Below, in pieces: positions 9,064 through 18,614 of a stretch of 64,000 nt of DNA. Position 1 is the first letter of the stretch, and each line of letters starts with the position of its first letter. The DNA lies in the NCBI RefSeq assembly GCF_963674635.1, contig NZ_OY771475.1, positions 2,666,001 through 2,730,000 on the forward strand. Reading direction: 5' to 3'. Source of the DNA: Breoghania sp. (GTDB lineage: Bacteria; Pseudomonadota; Alphaproteobacteria; Rhizobiales; Stappiaceae). The notes below the pieces were generated by a model that saw nothing but the letters and a program-made list of their open reading frames with translations, was not told where the DNA came from and did not search any database. The translations under genes and the position numbers were made by a program.

Positions 9064-9825
9064 ATGAGCGATTCTGCCATCCGTCCCGAATCCCGCAAAA
9101 CCGTTGTGCTGACGGGTGCAAGCCGCGGCATCGGCCATGCGACGGTCAAACGGTTTTCGGCAGCCGGATGGCGCGTCATCACCTGTTCCCGCCAACCTTT
9201 CTCCGACAAGTGCCCCTGGCCGATGGGGCCGGAAGACCATATCCAGGTGGATCTTTCCGACCCGGAGGTGATCGCCGGCGCTGTGGCGGAGATTCGCGAG
9301 CGACTGGAAACCGACGGCAGCGAGCTGCACGCCCTCATCAACAATGCCGCGATCAGCCCCAAGGATGAAAACGCGGGCCGGCTGGATTCGCTGACGACGC
9401 CGATGGATCTGTGGCGCACCGTCTTCCAGGTGAACTTCTTTGCGCCCATCATGCTGGCGCGCGGTCTCATTGCAGAGCTGAAGGCCGGAGAAGGATCTGT
9501 CGTCAATGTCACCTCCATTGCCGGCATGCGCGTGCATCCCTTCGCTGGAACCGCCTATGCCACTTCCAAGGCGGCCCTTGCTTCGCTGACGCGGGAAATG
9601 GCGGCTGACTTCGGACCCTATGGCATCCGGGTCAACGCAATCGCACCAGGGGAGATCGACACCTCGATCCTCTCGCCCGGTACAGAAAAACTCGTCGAGC
9701 AGATCCCGCTTCGCAGGCTCGGCCGGCCGGAAGAAGTCGCCGACACGATATTTTTCCTGTGCAACGCGCCCAGTTCCTATGTCACGGGAGCTGAAATCCA
9801 TATCAATGGCGGGCAGCACGTCTAA
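9064..9825 (+). CDS. Short-chain dehydrogenase/reductase (SDR)
   Basis: A 253-residue classical SDR, an NAD(P)-dependent oxidoreductase with a Rossmann fold. It has the cofactor motif TGASRGIG, the NNAAIS segment, the catalytic serine in NVTSIAG, the YATSK active-site pair (Y-x3-K), and the C-terminal GAEIHINGGQ typical of the family. Three in-frame ATG codons lie close together (9031, 9058, 9064). The last is best placed, eight bases after AAGG at 9052-9055. The gene stands alone: divergent from bfd and separated from the chemoreceptors by an AT-rich gap. The substrate is not predictable. Confidence 0.88.
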   Translation: MSDSAIRPESRKTVVLTGASRGIGHATVKRFSAAGWRVITCSRQPFSDKCPWPMGPEDHIQVDLSDPEVIAGAVAEIRERLETDGSELHALINNAAISPKDENAGRLDSLTTPMDLWRTVFQVNFFAPIMLARGLIAELKAGEGSVVNVTSIAGMRVHPFAGTAYATSKAALASLTREMAADFGPYGIRVNAIAPGEIDTSILSPGTEKLVEQIPLRRLGRPEEVADTIFFLCNAPSSYVTGAEIHINGGQHV

Positions 9826-10151
9826 ACGCCACGGAAGGGTCCTGCCTCCCGCTTTGAAAGAGGCCCCATATGGACCCGTTCGCTGCGTATGGGTGAAGAC
9901 ATACAATTACACTGATATATCGATATGTGATTTTCTGCTTCAGCACGTCTGAATAGACTTTCAACATGCGCACTTTGTTTTCAATAATTCATGATTTTAT
10001 TATCTTGGCAACGCATTGTATAAACCTGCATCTACGTAATACGAAGCCCCGAATGTAGCTGTAAATTAATGTAACCTTTATTGTTTCTGGTGTCTAATTC
10101 TGAATAAAGCAAAGCCGTATGCCGGTTTTGCCGTCTCCGGAGACACCTGCA
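9826..10151. other. AT-rich intergenic region upstream of the chemoreceptor gene
   Basis: No gene is visible in these 326 bp. From about 9900 the sequence turns AT-rich, unlike the flanks, and probably holds the chemoreceptor promoter. An imperfect 18-bp palindrome centred on ATATCGATAT lies at 9913-9930 and could bind a regulator. Confidence 0.4.
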
Positions 10152-11867
10152 ATGAGATTCAACTTGAACTGCCTTGGTCTTGTTGGTCGTATGACAATGA
10201 CCTTCACGCTCCTCCTCACAGCCGCATTGACGATCATTGCAACCGTTGTCTATTTCACGATCTCGGCTCAAGTCGCGGATGAAGCCGCCGCACGGCAGTT
10301 CGGTTCGCTTCGTTCGGCGGCCACGCTGTTTGCGCGCGACGTGCCCGGTGCACGTGTCACCTGGGACTCGGACGGCAATGTCCAGCGCATCACGGTCAGC
10401 CAACCGCTTACCTTCGACAACAACGACATGATCGATGCCATCGGTCGCATGACAGGGGAAACGGCGACCGTCTTCGCGTGGGATCCGCAGAGCCGCGATT
10501 TCTGGCGCCGGACAACCAACATCATCAAACCCGATGGAAAGCGCGCCGTCGGAACCCCGCTTGGGCAGAAAGGCGCCGTCTATCCCCTTATCATGAGGGG
10601 CGAGACGTTCCGCGGCGAAGCGACCATTCTCGGGCAGCCCTATTACACGATCTATCAGCCGATCTTCTCCGAGAGCGGAGAAACAGTCGGCATCCTTTAT
10701 GCAGGGGTGCGCAAGGACCAGATCGTGGAGATAATCAACAAGACGCTGACGTCCCTTGCCGTTGCCTTCCTGGCGATCCTCGTTGCCGCCATCGGCGCGA
10801 CCATCTGGCAAACCCGCAAGATGCTGCGTCCGCTGACCATGCTGGCCGGCATCACCCGACGCATCGCCGAAGACGACCTGAAAACCGAGATCCTCTATGC
10901 CGAGCGCGGTGACGAGGTCGGCGAAATGGCGAAGGCCGTTGTGACACTCAAGCAACGCAGCCAGGAACGCCATGACCTTGCCGCCGCGCAGGCTTGCGAA
11001 CGAGCGGCGCGCGAGGAACGCGCTCGCACGACTGTAAGCCGCATCGACGACTTCAGAGACACCGTCCAGTCCCTGATTCAGTCGGTCGAAGGGACCGCCA
11101 AGGGCCTGGAAACGACCGCCCGCGCCCTGACCGGCATTGCCGGGGAGAGCGCCAACCGTGCCGACGAGACGGCCGCGGCCAGCGAAGAAGCTACGGAAAA
11201 TGTGGAAACCGTCGCCTCCGCTGCCGAAGAGCTTGCTGCCTCCATCACCGAGATCTCCCGGCAGGTCGGACAAACGACAGAGATCGTCTCCCATGCCACC
11301 AAAGGAGCCGTCTCGACCAACGAGAAGGTCGCGTCACTGGCAGAGGCCGCCAACAAGATCGGCGAGGTTATCGGGCTCATTCACGATATCGCCGAACAGA
11401 CCAACCTGCTGGCGTTGAACGCCACCATAGAGGCCGCACGTGCAGGCGAGGCCGGCAGAGGCTTCGCGATCGTGGCGTCAGAGGTGAAGGAGCTGGCGAC
11501 ACAGACCTCCAAGGCGACGGAGGAGATTTCCGCGCAAATCTCGGCAATCCAGCACGCGACTTCAGATGCCGCCAATGCCATTCAGGAAATCGCCCAGACG
11601 ATGGAAGAAGTGAACAGCCACACCGGGGCCATCGCCTCAGCCGTGGAGCGACAGGGCGCGGCAACAACCGAAATTTCGCGCAGTGTCCAACAGGCCGCCC
11701 ATGGCACCAGTGCTGTGACCGGCAACATGGCGACCCTGTCGCAATCCGTGGCGCAAGCCAGGGAATCCGCCGAAACCGTTTTGGGAGCCTCCTCGGAGGT
11801 CTCCGACAAGACCGAGAAGCTTCGCCGGGAGATCAGCACGTTCCTGACCGAAGTGAACGCGGCCTGA
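10152..11867 (+). CDS. Methyl-accepting chemotaxis protein with a Cache-type periplasmic domain
   Basis: A 571-residue chemoreceptor. TM1 is near residues 13-35, then a periplasmic domain of about 165 residues that looks like a single Cache (Cache3/Cache2) ligand-binding module (GQKGAVYPLIMRGETFRGEA, IYQPIFSESGETVGILYAGV), TM2 near 201-222, HAMP, and a cytoplasmic signalling helix with the hairpin tip DIAEQTNLLALNATIEAARA. There is no C-terminal CheR/CheB-tethering pentapeptide; the protein ends FLTEVNAA. The ATG at 10152, nine bases after GGAG, is preferred over one at 10119. Ligand unknown. A second receptor gene follows in the same direction. Confidence 0.92.
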   Translation: MRFNLNCLGLVGRMTMTFTLLLTAALTIIATVVYFTISAQVADEAAARQFGSLRSAATLFARDVPGARVTWDSDGNVQRITVSQPLTFDNNDMIDAIGRMTGETATVFAWDPQSRDFWRRTTNIIKPDGKRAVGTPLGQKGAVYPLIMRGETFRGEATILGQPYYTIYQPIFSESGETVGILYAGVRKDQIVEIINKTLTSLAVAFLAILVAAIGATIWQTRKMLRPLTMLAGITRRIAEDDLKTEILYAERGDEVGEMAKAVVTLKQRSQERHDLAAAQACERAAREERARTTVSRIDDFRDTVQSLIQSVEGTAKGLETTARALTGIAGESANRADETAAASEEATENVETVASAAEELAASITEISRQVGQTTEIVSHATKGAVSTNEKVASLAEAANKIGEVIGLIHDIAEQTNLLALNATIEAARAGEAGRGFAIVASEVKELATQTSKATEEISAQISAIQHATSDAANAIQEIAQTMEEVNSHTGAIASAVERQGAATTEISRSVQQAAHGTSAVTGNMATLSQSVAQARESAETVLGASSEVSDKTEKLRREISTFLTEVNAA

Positions 11868-11899
11868 CGGAACGCGGCCTGACGGAACGCGCCCTCACG
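11855..11899 (+). repeat. Three 15-bp tandem units across the chemoreceptor stop codon
   Basis: Unit GAACGCGGCCTGACG occurs at 11855-11869 and 11870-11884, and with two mismatches at 11885-11899. The first copy contains the TGA stop of the upstream chemoreceptor; the second has a TGA in the same frame. This looks like slippage expansion of the gene end. Confidence 0.8.
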
Positions 11900-12102
11900 A
11901 CCCACACTGCGAAGACCCGGCAGGCGGCCGGACCGGGAACGGTCCGGCCGCAACCGTTTCCTATGACAGCCCCTTTGGGCACCAGCTTCGCGTCCCCCAC
12001 CCGTCTATTGATAATCAACGAGATCGTTGATGGGTAATTTACGCAATATTTTCCTTTCCAAGGAGAAACTTCCGCTACGTTACAAAAACAAGTAGGGCGG
12101 AA

Positions 12103-14547
12103 ATGGCGACCAAGACCGGTTTTATTCTCAACATGCCAATCGGCGCCAAGATCAGCGGTGGATTTGCGCTTGTACTCGTACTCTCCATGGCAATCGGCCT
12201 CAGTGGGGTATTGGCGATCATGTCCCTCAACAGCCGGATGGAGCTGGCCTCTATCTCCACAGACGTCGTGAACCAGCTTCAGACGGTTTCTGCCGCACGC
12301 GAAGCTTATCTGCTGGAGCCCAATGCGGAACAGCGTGACGCCGTGCGGCAGGAAACCGCGAAATTGCAGGCCCGCCTTGATGCAATGGCCAAGGATGCCG
12401 GTGACGGTGAGGGCGCGCAGGGCATTCATGATGCCCTGCGATCGGTTGCGGCCCTGACGGACGATTTCGAAAAGCTCAGTGGACTGATCGCGCAAAACCG
12501 GACCACGCTTGAGAGCTTCATGGCGGGCGCACGGGACCTCGATGTGGCGGCGACGGAGTTTCGCCAATCGATCGAGCAGGTTCGCGACCAGACCAAGGAA
12601 GAACTGACGCATAACCAGGCTGAGCTTCAGCGCATCGACGCAATCGCGCGTCTGTCCTCTGAATCCATCGAAAAGCTGCTCCTGATTCAGAACGTCTTCT
12701 CCGGCACGTCCTCCGGCAACGCCACGAAGCTGGCTCTGAGTGCCTCTGAACCTTTGGAGCCGCTTGCCGAAAAGCTGATGCGGGCGGGCCAAGGCGGACC
12801 TCAGGCCGCCGAAACCAAGGCTCTTGCCGATGCACTCGTCGCTTATCGCGAGAACATTGTGAAGCTGTCGCAAACCACCGACTTCGCAACACTTTACGGG
12901 CTTGAGGTGAGCGTACGCCAATCGGGCGAGGCAGCGCTTGAGAGCACCAACGCCCTGCGCAAGCTGATCTATGATCTTGTCGACAATGGTCGCAGCCAGT
13001 TCGAGGCAATCGGGGCGAAGGACGAACAATACAGCCGCTTGGCACAAGCCGCCGCCTTCATTCTCACGCAAGCCCTGAAGGGCGAGGCGAAGTTCCACGC
13101 CTTCGTCAGCGACCGCAAAGACGTGGTGGGGGAAGAAGCGCTCGCAGCACTGAAAGCAATCACGGCGGCGAATGACGCCATGTCCCGTGAAATCGCGACG
13201 TTGCCGCCGACGGACCCGAAAAGGGAAGAGTTGCGAGGCGTGCTGGACGGGCTTGAAACGAAAGTGGGCGAATTGGGCAGCGTGTTCGAGAAGCTTGCTT
13301 CGCTTCGCATCGCCATGGCCGAGCAGAGCGCCTCGCTCGACCGTCTTTCCCAGGAGATGCGAGCCGCCATTGCCGAGATGGCAAACAGGGAAAGCCAGAT
13401 CGCCAGAGACGCAGGAACCAGCGCGCTGTGGCAGATCGCTGTCACACTGGCTTTCGCCATTATTGCTGCAAGCGGTATCGCCTTCGTGCTGTCCCGTGCC
13501 ATCGCGCGCCCAACCCGCGCCCTCACGCAGACCATGGAACAGCTTGCCAACGGCAATACCGACGTGACCATTGACAGTGCGCAGCGTCTCGACGAAATCG
13601 GCGGCATGAGCCGGGCAGTGCAGGTCTTCCGCGACAACGCGGTGGAGCGCATCCGCCTGCAGAAGGCCAAGGAAGCGGAGGATCGGGCGGAAAGCGCCCG
13701 GCGCCAGAAGGTGGAAGGCCTCATCGCCGATTTTCGCGCCGAAGTCCGGAACCTCCTGCAATCGGTCTCGGACAGTATCGGTACCATGTCATCGACCGCT
13801 GGCGATCTTTCCCAAGTCGCGGTCAACGCCTCCCAGCGCACCGCCCATGCGGCCACCGCGGCAAGCGGCGCGTCCCAGAACGTGGAGACCGTGGCGAGCG
13901 CGGCGGAGGAACTCGCCGCCTCCATCAAGGAAATCGACCGTCAGATTTCCAAAACGACGGAAATCGTCGGCAAGGCCACCACCGGCACACAGGAGACGAA
14001 TGCCAAGGTGGCTTCGCTCGCCCAGTCGGCCAACAAGATCGGCGAGGTTATCGGTCTCATTCAGGATATCGCCGAACAGACCAACCTGCTCGCGTTGAAT
14101 GCCACCATCGAGGCAGCTCGCGCAGGGGAAGCCGGCAAGGGCTTCGCCGTTGTGGCGGCAGAGGTGAAGGAACTGGCGACCCAGACATCAAAGGCAACGG
14201 AGGAAATCTCCGCCCAGATCGCGGGCATTCAGGGCTCCACCGGCGAGGCTGTCATCGCGATCCAGAAGATCGCGGAAATCATGGACGAGGTGAACACGTA
14301 CACCTCCACCATAGCCGCCGCCGTTCAGCAACAAGGGGCGGCGACCGCCGAGATCAGCCGTTCAGTACTGGATGCCACGCGGGATACCAGCGCGATGAGC
14401 CAGGAGATGGAGAGCCTCACCGGCGCCGTCGACCACACATCCCAGTCGGCCCAATCGGTGCATGATTCCAGCGCTGATGTCTCCGAGAAGACCGGCCATC
14501 TACGCAGGCAGATCGACAGGTTCCTCGCAGAGGTGACCGCCGCCTGA
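12103..14547 (+). CDS. Methyl-accepting chemotaxis protein with a long helical (HBM-like) sensor
   Basis: An 814-residue chemoreceptor. TM1 is near residues 18-40 (FALVLVLSMAIGLSGVLAIM). It is followed by about 400 residues of predicted helical periplasmic sequence in the style of the helical bimodular (HBM) domain that senses organic acids in other bacteria. TM2 is near 443-465 (VTLAFAIIAASGIAFVL), then HAMP with the RPTRALTQTMEQLANG segment and a signalling domain with the tip DIAEQTNLLALNATIEAARA. The signalling half is very similar to that of the receptor upstream, even at DNA level around the tip (near 11350 and 14030), while the sensors are unrelated. ATG at 12103 follows GGGCGGAA. A strong terminator follows. 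Confidence 0.92.
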   Translation: MATKTGFILNMPIGAKISGGFALVLVLSMAIGLSGVLAIMSLNSRMELASISTDVVNQLQTVSAAREAYLLEPNAEQRDAVRQETAKLQARLDAMAKDAGDGEGAQGIHDALRSVAALTDDFEKLSGLIAQNRTTLESFMAGARDLDVAATEFRQSIEQVRDQTKEELTHNQAELQRIDAIARLSSESIEKLLLIQNVFSGTSSGNATKLALSASEPLEPLAEKLMRAGQGGPQAAETKALADALVAYRENIVKLSQTTDFATLYGLEVSVRQSGEAALESTNALRKLIYDLVDNGRSQFEAIGAKDEQYSRLAQAAAFILTQALKGEAKFHAFVSDRKDVVGEEALAALKAITAANDAMSREIATLPPTDPKREELRGVLDGLETKVGELGSVFEKLASLRIAMAEQSASLDRLSQEMRAAIAEMANRESQIARDAGTSALWQIAVTLAFAIIAASGIAFVLSRAIARPTRALTQTMEQLANGNTDVTIDSAQRLDEIGGMSRAVQVFRDNAVERIRLQKAKEAEDRAESARRQKVEGLIADFRAEVRNLLQSVSDSIGTMSSTAGDLSQVAVNASQRTAHAATAASGASQNVETVASAAEELAASIKEIDRQISKTTEIVGKATTGTQETNAKVASLAQSANKIGEVIGLIQDIAEQTNLLALNATIEAARAGEAGKGFAVVAAEVKELATQTSKATEEISAQIAGIQGSTGEAVIAIQKIAEIMDEVNTYTSTIAAAVQQQGAATAEISRSVLDATRDTSAMSQEMESLTGAVDHTSQSAQSVHDSSADVSEKTGHLRRQIDRFLAEVTAA

Positions 14548-14574
14548 TCAGGCTTTGAACAACACGAAAGCAGC

Positions 14575-14602
14575 AAAAAGGCGGGATCACTCCCGCCTTT
14601 TT
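14575..14602. terminator. Bidirectional rho-independent terminator
   Basis: Perfect stem AAAAAGGCGGGA / TCCCGCCTTTTT with loop TCAC. The A and T runs on both sides suit termination of the chemoreceptor gene (plus) and of the cox operon (minus), which converge here. Confidence 0.9.
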
Positions 14603-14628
14603 CTATCCTGTTTTTGTCCGCCCGGTGA

Positions 14629-15426
14629 TCACGCGGCAGCGACCGCGCGCTTGGCCATGACGTTCACGAGATTCGCGCGGTAGTCGGGCGAGCCGTGAAT
14701 ATCGCCCAGGAGACCGCCCGCATCGACCGCGATGCCCGCCACCGCTTCCGGCGACCAGTTGGCGGCAAGGGCCGCCTCCATCTCTGGTACGCGGAAAACG
14801 CCATCCGCGCCCGCGCCTGTCACCGCAACACGGACCGCGCCATCGGCGAGCTTTGCCACGAACACACCGGCCATCGCATAACGCGAGGCGGGGTTCGGGA
14901 ACTTGGCGTAGGATGATTTCTGCGGCACGGGAACGCGCACCGCGGTGACGATCTCGTCTTCTTCCAGCGCCGTCTCAAAGAGGCCGGTGAAGAAGTCGTC
15001 TGCGGAAAGCTCGCGCTTGTTGGTGATGATGGTCGCACCAAGGGCCAGCATGCCCGCCGGATAGTCAGCCGCCGGGTCATTGTTGGCGATTGATCCACCG
15101 ATGGTGCCACGATGGCGCACATGCGGATCGCCGATCTTGCCGGCGAGAGCCGCAAGCCCCGGAATGTCGGCCTTGAGCCCGGCGTCACCAGCCACATTCG
15201 CATGGCACGTGCCTGCCCCGATCGTGTAGGCGTCGCCCGATTTTGTAACCCCCTGCAAGTCCTCGATGCGCGAGACGTCGATGAGATCTGAGGGCGCGGC
15301 AAGGCGCTGCTTCATGGTCGGAATGAGGGTCTGGCCACCGGCCAGCACCTTAGCCTCATCATTGCCCGCAAGAAGGCCCGCGGCCTCCTGAACGCTGGCT
15401 GCGCGGTGATAATTGGTTTCGTACAT
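14629..15426 (-). CDS. coxM: CO-dehydrogenase-type FAD subunit (CoxM family)
   Basis: Medium, FAD-binding subunit of a xanthine-oxidase-family molybdenum hydroxylase, 265 residues. It has both FAD motifs of the family: AGGQTLIP near residues 32-39 and TIGGSIANNDPAADYPA near 110-126. ATG at 15426 has a good ribosome site GAAGGGA five bases upstream; the frame is open further but without family similarity. It is the last gene of a minus-strand set coxG-coxS-coxL-coxM, separated from the large subunit by 103 bp. Substrate depends on the large subunit. Confidence 0.9.
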   Translation of the reverse strand: MYETNYHRAASVQEAAGLLAGNDEAKVLAGGQTLIPTMKQRLAAPSDLIDVSRIEDLQGVTKSGDAYTIGAGTCHANVAGDAGLKADIPGLAALAGKIGDPHVRHRGTIGGSIANNDPAADYPAGMLALGATIITNKRELSADDFFTGLFETALEEDEIVTAVRVPVPQKSSYAKFPNPASRYAMAGVFVAKLADGAVRVAVTGAGADGVFRVPEMEAALAANWSPEAVAGIAVDAGGLLGDIHGSPDYRANLVNVMAKRAVAAA

Positions 15427-15529
15427 ATCAATCCCTTCCCGTTTCGGCCCCGCCATTCGCGTGGCCGGGAAAATCATCGAAGCCGCGGCCCAGGCCTTTT
15501 CCGGCGGGCCGCGGCGAACCTTCGATCTC

Positions 15530-17896
15530 CTATTCGGCCGCCATGGGCCGCCGGGCCGCCTGGGCAAGACGCCAGACCTTTTCCGGCGTCGCCGGCATGG
15601 TCAGGTCCTCGGTGCCGAGCGCATCGGTCAACGCATTCATCAACGCCGGCGGAGACCCGATGGCGCCCGCCTCGCCGCAGCCTTTCATGCCCAGCGGATT
15701 GGACGGGCAGATCGTCTCCGTGGTCGTCACGTGGAAGGAAGGCAGGTCATCGGCGCGCGGCATGCAGTAATCCTGGAAGGAGGCGGTGGTGAGCTGGCCA
15801 CTGTCCTCGTCATAGACGCAGCCTTCCAGCAGCGCCTGGCCGATGCCCTGTGCAAGACCGCCATGGACCTGCCCTTCCACGATCATCGGGTTGATGATGC
15901 GCCCGAAATCATCCGCCGCCACGAAGGCGATGATCTCGGTCTTGCCGGTGTCCGGATCAACCTCGACCTCGCAGATGTAGCAACCTGCGGGGAAGGTGAA
16001 GTTGGCCGGGTCGTAGAAAGCGCCTTCCTTCAGGCCCGGCTCCATGCCATCCGGCAGGTTGTGGGCGGTGTAGGCGGCGAGCGCGACTTCGGTCATGGTG
16101 AGCTGCTTGTCGGTGCCCGCCACCTTGAAGGCCCCGCCATCGACCACGATGTCGGCCTCCGCCGCTTCCATCAGGTGCGCGGCGATCTTCTTGGCCTTGG
16201 TCTCAACCTTGTCGAGCGCCTTTGAGATGGCCGACATGCCGACGGCACCTGACCGCGACCCGTAGGTACCCATGCCGAACTGCACCTTGTCGGTGTCGCC
16301 ATGGACGATCTGGACGGTATCGACGCCAACGCCGAGGCGTTCCGACACAAGCTGGGCAAAGGTCGTCTCATGCCCCTGACCGTGGCTGTGGGACCCGGTG
16401 AGGACCTCGATGGTGCCAACCGGATTGACCCGGACTTCCGCCGATTCCCAAAGACCGACGCCAGCGCCGAGCGAGCCGACGGCCTTGGAAGGCGCGATGC
16501 CACATGCCTCGATATAGCAGGAGTAGCCGATGCCGCGCAGCTTGCCACGCGCCTCAGCCTCCGCCTTGCGGGCCGGATACCCCGCATAGTCGATGGCTTC
16601 CTGCGCCGCACGAACCGATGCGTCATAATCGCCCGCGTCATAGCACATGATGACCGGGGTCTGGTGCGGGAACTCGGTCACGAAGTTCTTGCGGCGCAGC
16701 TCCGCCGGATCGAGCCCCAGTTCGCGCGCCGCCACTTCCATGATGCGCTCCACCACATAGGTCGCCTCCGGGCGTCCCGCGCCGCGATAGGCATCGACCG
16801 GCGTGGTGGTGGTATAGACCCCCTTCACATTGGCGTAGATGGCGGGCATCGCGTACTGGCCCGACAAAAGCGTGGCATAGAGGTAGGTCGGCACGGCAGA
16901 CGAGAAGAGCGACATGTAGGCGCCGAAATTCGCCGTGGTGTTCACCCGGAAGCCCGTGATGCGATTGTCCGCGTCAAAGGCCAGTTCCGCGGTTGTGGTG
17001 TGGTCGCGGCCATGGGCATCGGTGAGGAAGGCTTCGGTGCGATCGGAAACCCATTTCAGCGGACGTCCCACCTTCTTGGCGGCCCAAAGGCAGGCCACCT
17101 CTTCCGGATAGACATAGATCTTGGAGCCGAAACCGCCGCCGACATCAGGGGCGATGACGCGCAGCTTGTGCTCCGGGGCGATATTATAGAAGGCAGACAG
17201 AACCAGACGCGCCATATGCGGGTTCTGGGATGTGGTCCAGAGCGTGAAATGCTCCTCAGCCGCGTCATAATCCACGACGGCGGCGCGCGGCTCCATTGGA
17301 TTGGGCACGAGACGATTGTTGGTAATGTCGATCTTGGTGATATGGGCGGCGCTCGCCATGGCCGCATCGACCGCGGCCTCGTCACCGATCTCCCAGTCAT
17401 AGACCATGTTGCCCGGCGCTTCCGGGTGGATCTGCGGCGCACCTGGCTTCAGAGCCGCGGCTGTCGTCGTCACCGCCGGCAGCTCTTCCCAGTCCACCAT
17501 TACGGCTTCGGCTGCATCGCGGGCCTGCTCATAGGTGTCTGCAACCACCATGGCGACCGCCTGCCCTACGAAGCGCACCGTATCGGTGGCCAGCGCCGAC
17601 CATGCGCCCATGTTCATGGGCGAGCCGTCCTTGGAATGGATCATCCAGCCGCAGATCAGATTGCCGACACCGTCGGCCACAAGCTGATCCCCGGTGAGCA
17701 CCGCATCGACCCCCGGCATCTCAAGCGCGGCGGATGCGTCGATGTTGGAGACTTTCGCATGGGCATGCGGGCTGCGCACAAAGGCCACCCGGCCCATGCG
17801 CGGCAGGTTCATGTCGTCGGTGTAACGCCCCTTGCCAGTGATGAAACGCTTGTCTTCCTTGCGCGGAATCCGCGCACCGATACCTTCAGCTCCCAT
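15530..17896 (-). CDS. Form II CO-dehydrogenase-like molybdopterin subunit (CoxL family)
   Basis: Large catalytic subunit with molybdopterin cofactor, 788 residues. Near the start it reads PRKEDKRFITGKGRYTDD, the CoxL-type opening. The active-site loop is AYRGAGR at residues 369-375, the form II signature. True aerobic CO dehydrogenases (form I) carry AYxCSFR with a copper-binding cysteine. A GCGEAGAIG segment near the C-terminus holds the catalytic glutamate of the family. It assembles with the [2Fe-2S] subunit (18042-18533) and FAD subunit (14629-15426). Because the CO-specific cysteine is missing, oxidation of CO is doubtful; another aldehyde or N-heterocycle substrate is as likely. Confidence 0.9.
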   Translation of the reverse strand: MGAEGIGARIPRKEDKRFITGKGRYTDDMNLPRMGRVAFVRSPHAHAKVSNIDASAALEMPGVDAVLTGDQLVADGVGNLICGWMIHSKDGSPMNMGAWSALATDTVRFVGQAVAMVVADTYEQARDAAEAVMVDWEELPAVTTTAAALKPGAPQIHPEAPGNMVYDWEIGDEAAVDAAMASAAHITKIDITNNRLVPNPMEPRAAVVDYDAAEEHFTLWTTSQNPHMARLVLSAFYNIAPEHKLRVIAPDVGGGFGSKIYVYPEEVACLWAAKKVGRPLKWVSDRTEAFLTDAHGRDHTTTAELAFDADNRITGFRVNTTANFGAYMSLFSSAVPTYLYATLLSGQYAMPAIYANVKGVYTTTTPVDAYRGAGRPEATYVVERIMEVAARELGLDPAELRRKNFVTEFPHQTPVIMCYDAGDYDASVRAAQEAIDYAGYPARKAEAEARGKLRGIGYSCYIEACGIAPSKAVGSLGAGVGLWESAEVRVNPVGTIEVLTGSHSHGQGHETTFAQLVSERLGVGVDTVQIVHGDTDKVQFGMGTYGSRSGAVGMSAISKALDKVETKAKKIAAHLMEAAEADIVVDGGAFKVAGTDKQLTMTEVALAAYTAHNLPDGMEPGLKEGAFYDPANFTFPAGCYICEVEVDPDTGKTEIIAFVAADDFGRIINPMIVEGQVHGGLAQGIGQALLEGCVYDEDSGQLTTASFQDYCMPRADDLPSFHVTTTETICPSNPLGMKGCGEAGAIGSPPALMNALTDALGTEDLTMPATPEKVWRLAQAARRPMAAE

Positions 17897-18041
17897 TTCT
17901 TCCTCCCCTGGGATGCCGCCTGTCCAAAGCGGGTCCCGTTCGAAACGTCACCAGATCCGGGGCGTCTTCATGCGCCACTTGCCCGGAACAGGCTCCGCTT
18001 CGCGGACGGCGCGCGCCGTCCTGAAAAAACTCAGATGAAAA

Positions 18042-18533
18042 TCACTCGGCAGCAGCCGACAGCGACCCGGAGATCTCGTCCGCAGCCGCCTTGATGGCCT
18101 TGACGATGTTGTGGTAACCGGTGCAGCGGCAGATATTGCCTTCCAGCTCGTGACGGATCGTCGCCTCATCGAGCTTGGCGTCATGACGCTCGATCATGTC
18201 GACCGCGGCCATGATCATGCCGGGGGTGCAGAAACCGCACTGAAGGCCATGATGCTCGCGGAAGGCGGCCTGCACGGGGTGAAGAATATCCCCCTTGGCT
18301 ATGCCCTCGATGGTGGTGACCTGACAACCATCGGCCTGAGCGGCCAGCATGGTGCAGGACTTGACCGCCTTGCCGTCCACATGGACAACGCAGGCCCCGC
18401 ATTGGGACGTATCGCATCCCACATGGGTGCCGGTGAGGCCGACCCCTTCGCGCAGGAACTGCACCAGCAAAGTCCGGCCTTCCACCTCTTGTGAAACGGT
18501 CTTGCCGTTCACGGTCATGGTAACCGTCGCCAT
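18042..18533 (-). CDS. coxS: CO-dehydrogenase-type [2Fe-2S] subunit (CoxS family)
   Basis: Small iron-sulfur subunit, 163 residues, passing electrons from the molybdenum centre to FAD. The N-terminal plant-type cluster is GCDTSQCGACVVHVDG with a distant cysteine (KSCTM); the C-terminal helical cluster is QCGFCTPGM and GNICRCTGY. ATG at 18533 is chosen because MATVTMTVNGK is the usual family start. It lies upstream of the large subunit in the minus-strand operon, 145 bp away. Confidence 0.93.
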   Translation of the reverse strand: MATVTMTVNGKTVSQEVEGRTLLVQFLREGVGLTGTHVGCDTSQCGACVVHVDGKAVKSCTMLAAQADGCQVTTIEGIAKGDILHPVQAAFREHHGLQCGFCTPGMIMAAVDMIERHDAKLDEATIRHELEGNICRCTGYHNIVKAIKAAADEISGSLSAAAE

Positions 18534-18614
18534 GAAACTTCCTCCCACTTCTTCATCGTCAGGCAGGGGCGCGGCATATTCCTCCCACAGGATCCGCGCC
18601 CTGCCTGCATCTGG

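Noticed and set aside
11833..13761. Long minus-strand frame opposite the second chemoreceptor
   Set aside because: Shadow frame; the plus-strand receptor has all domains and a proper ribosome site.
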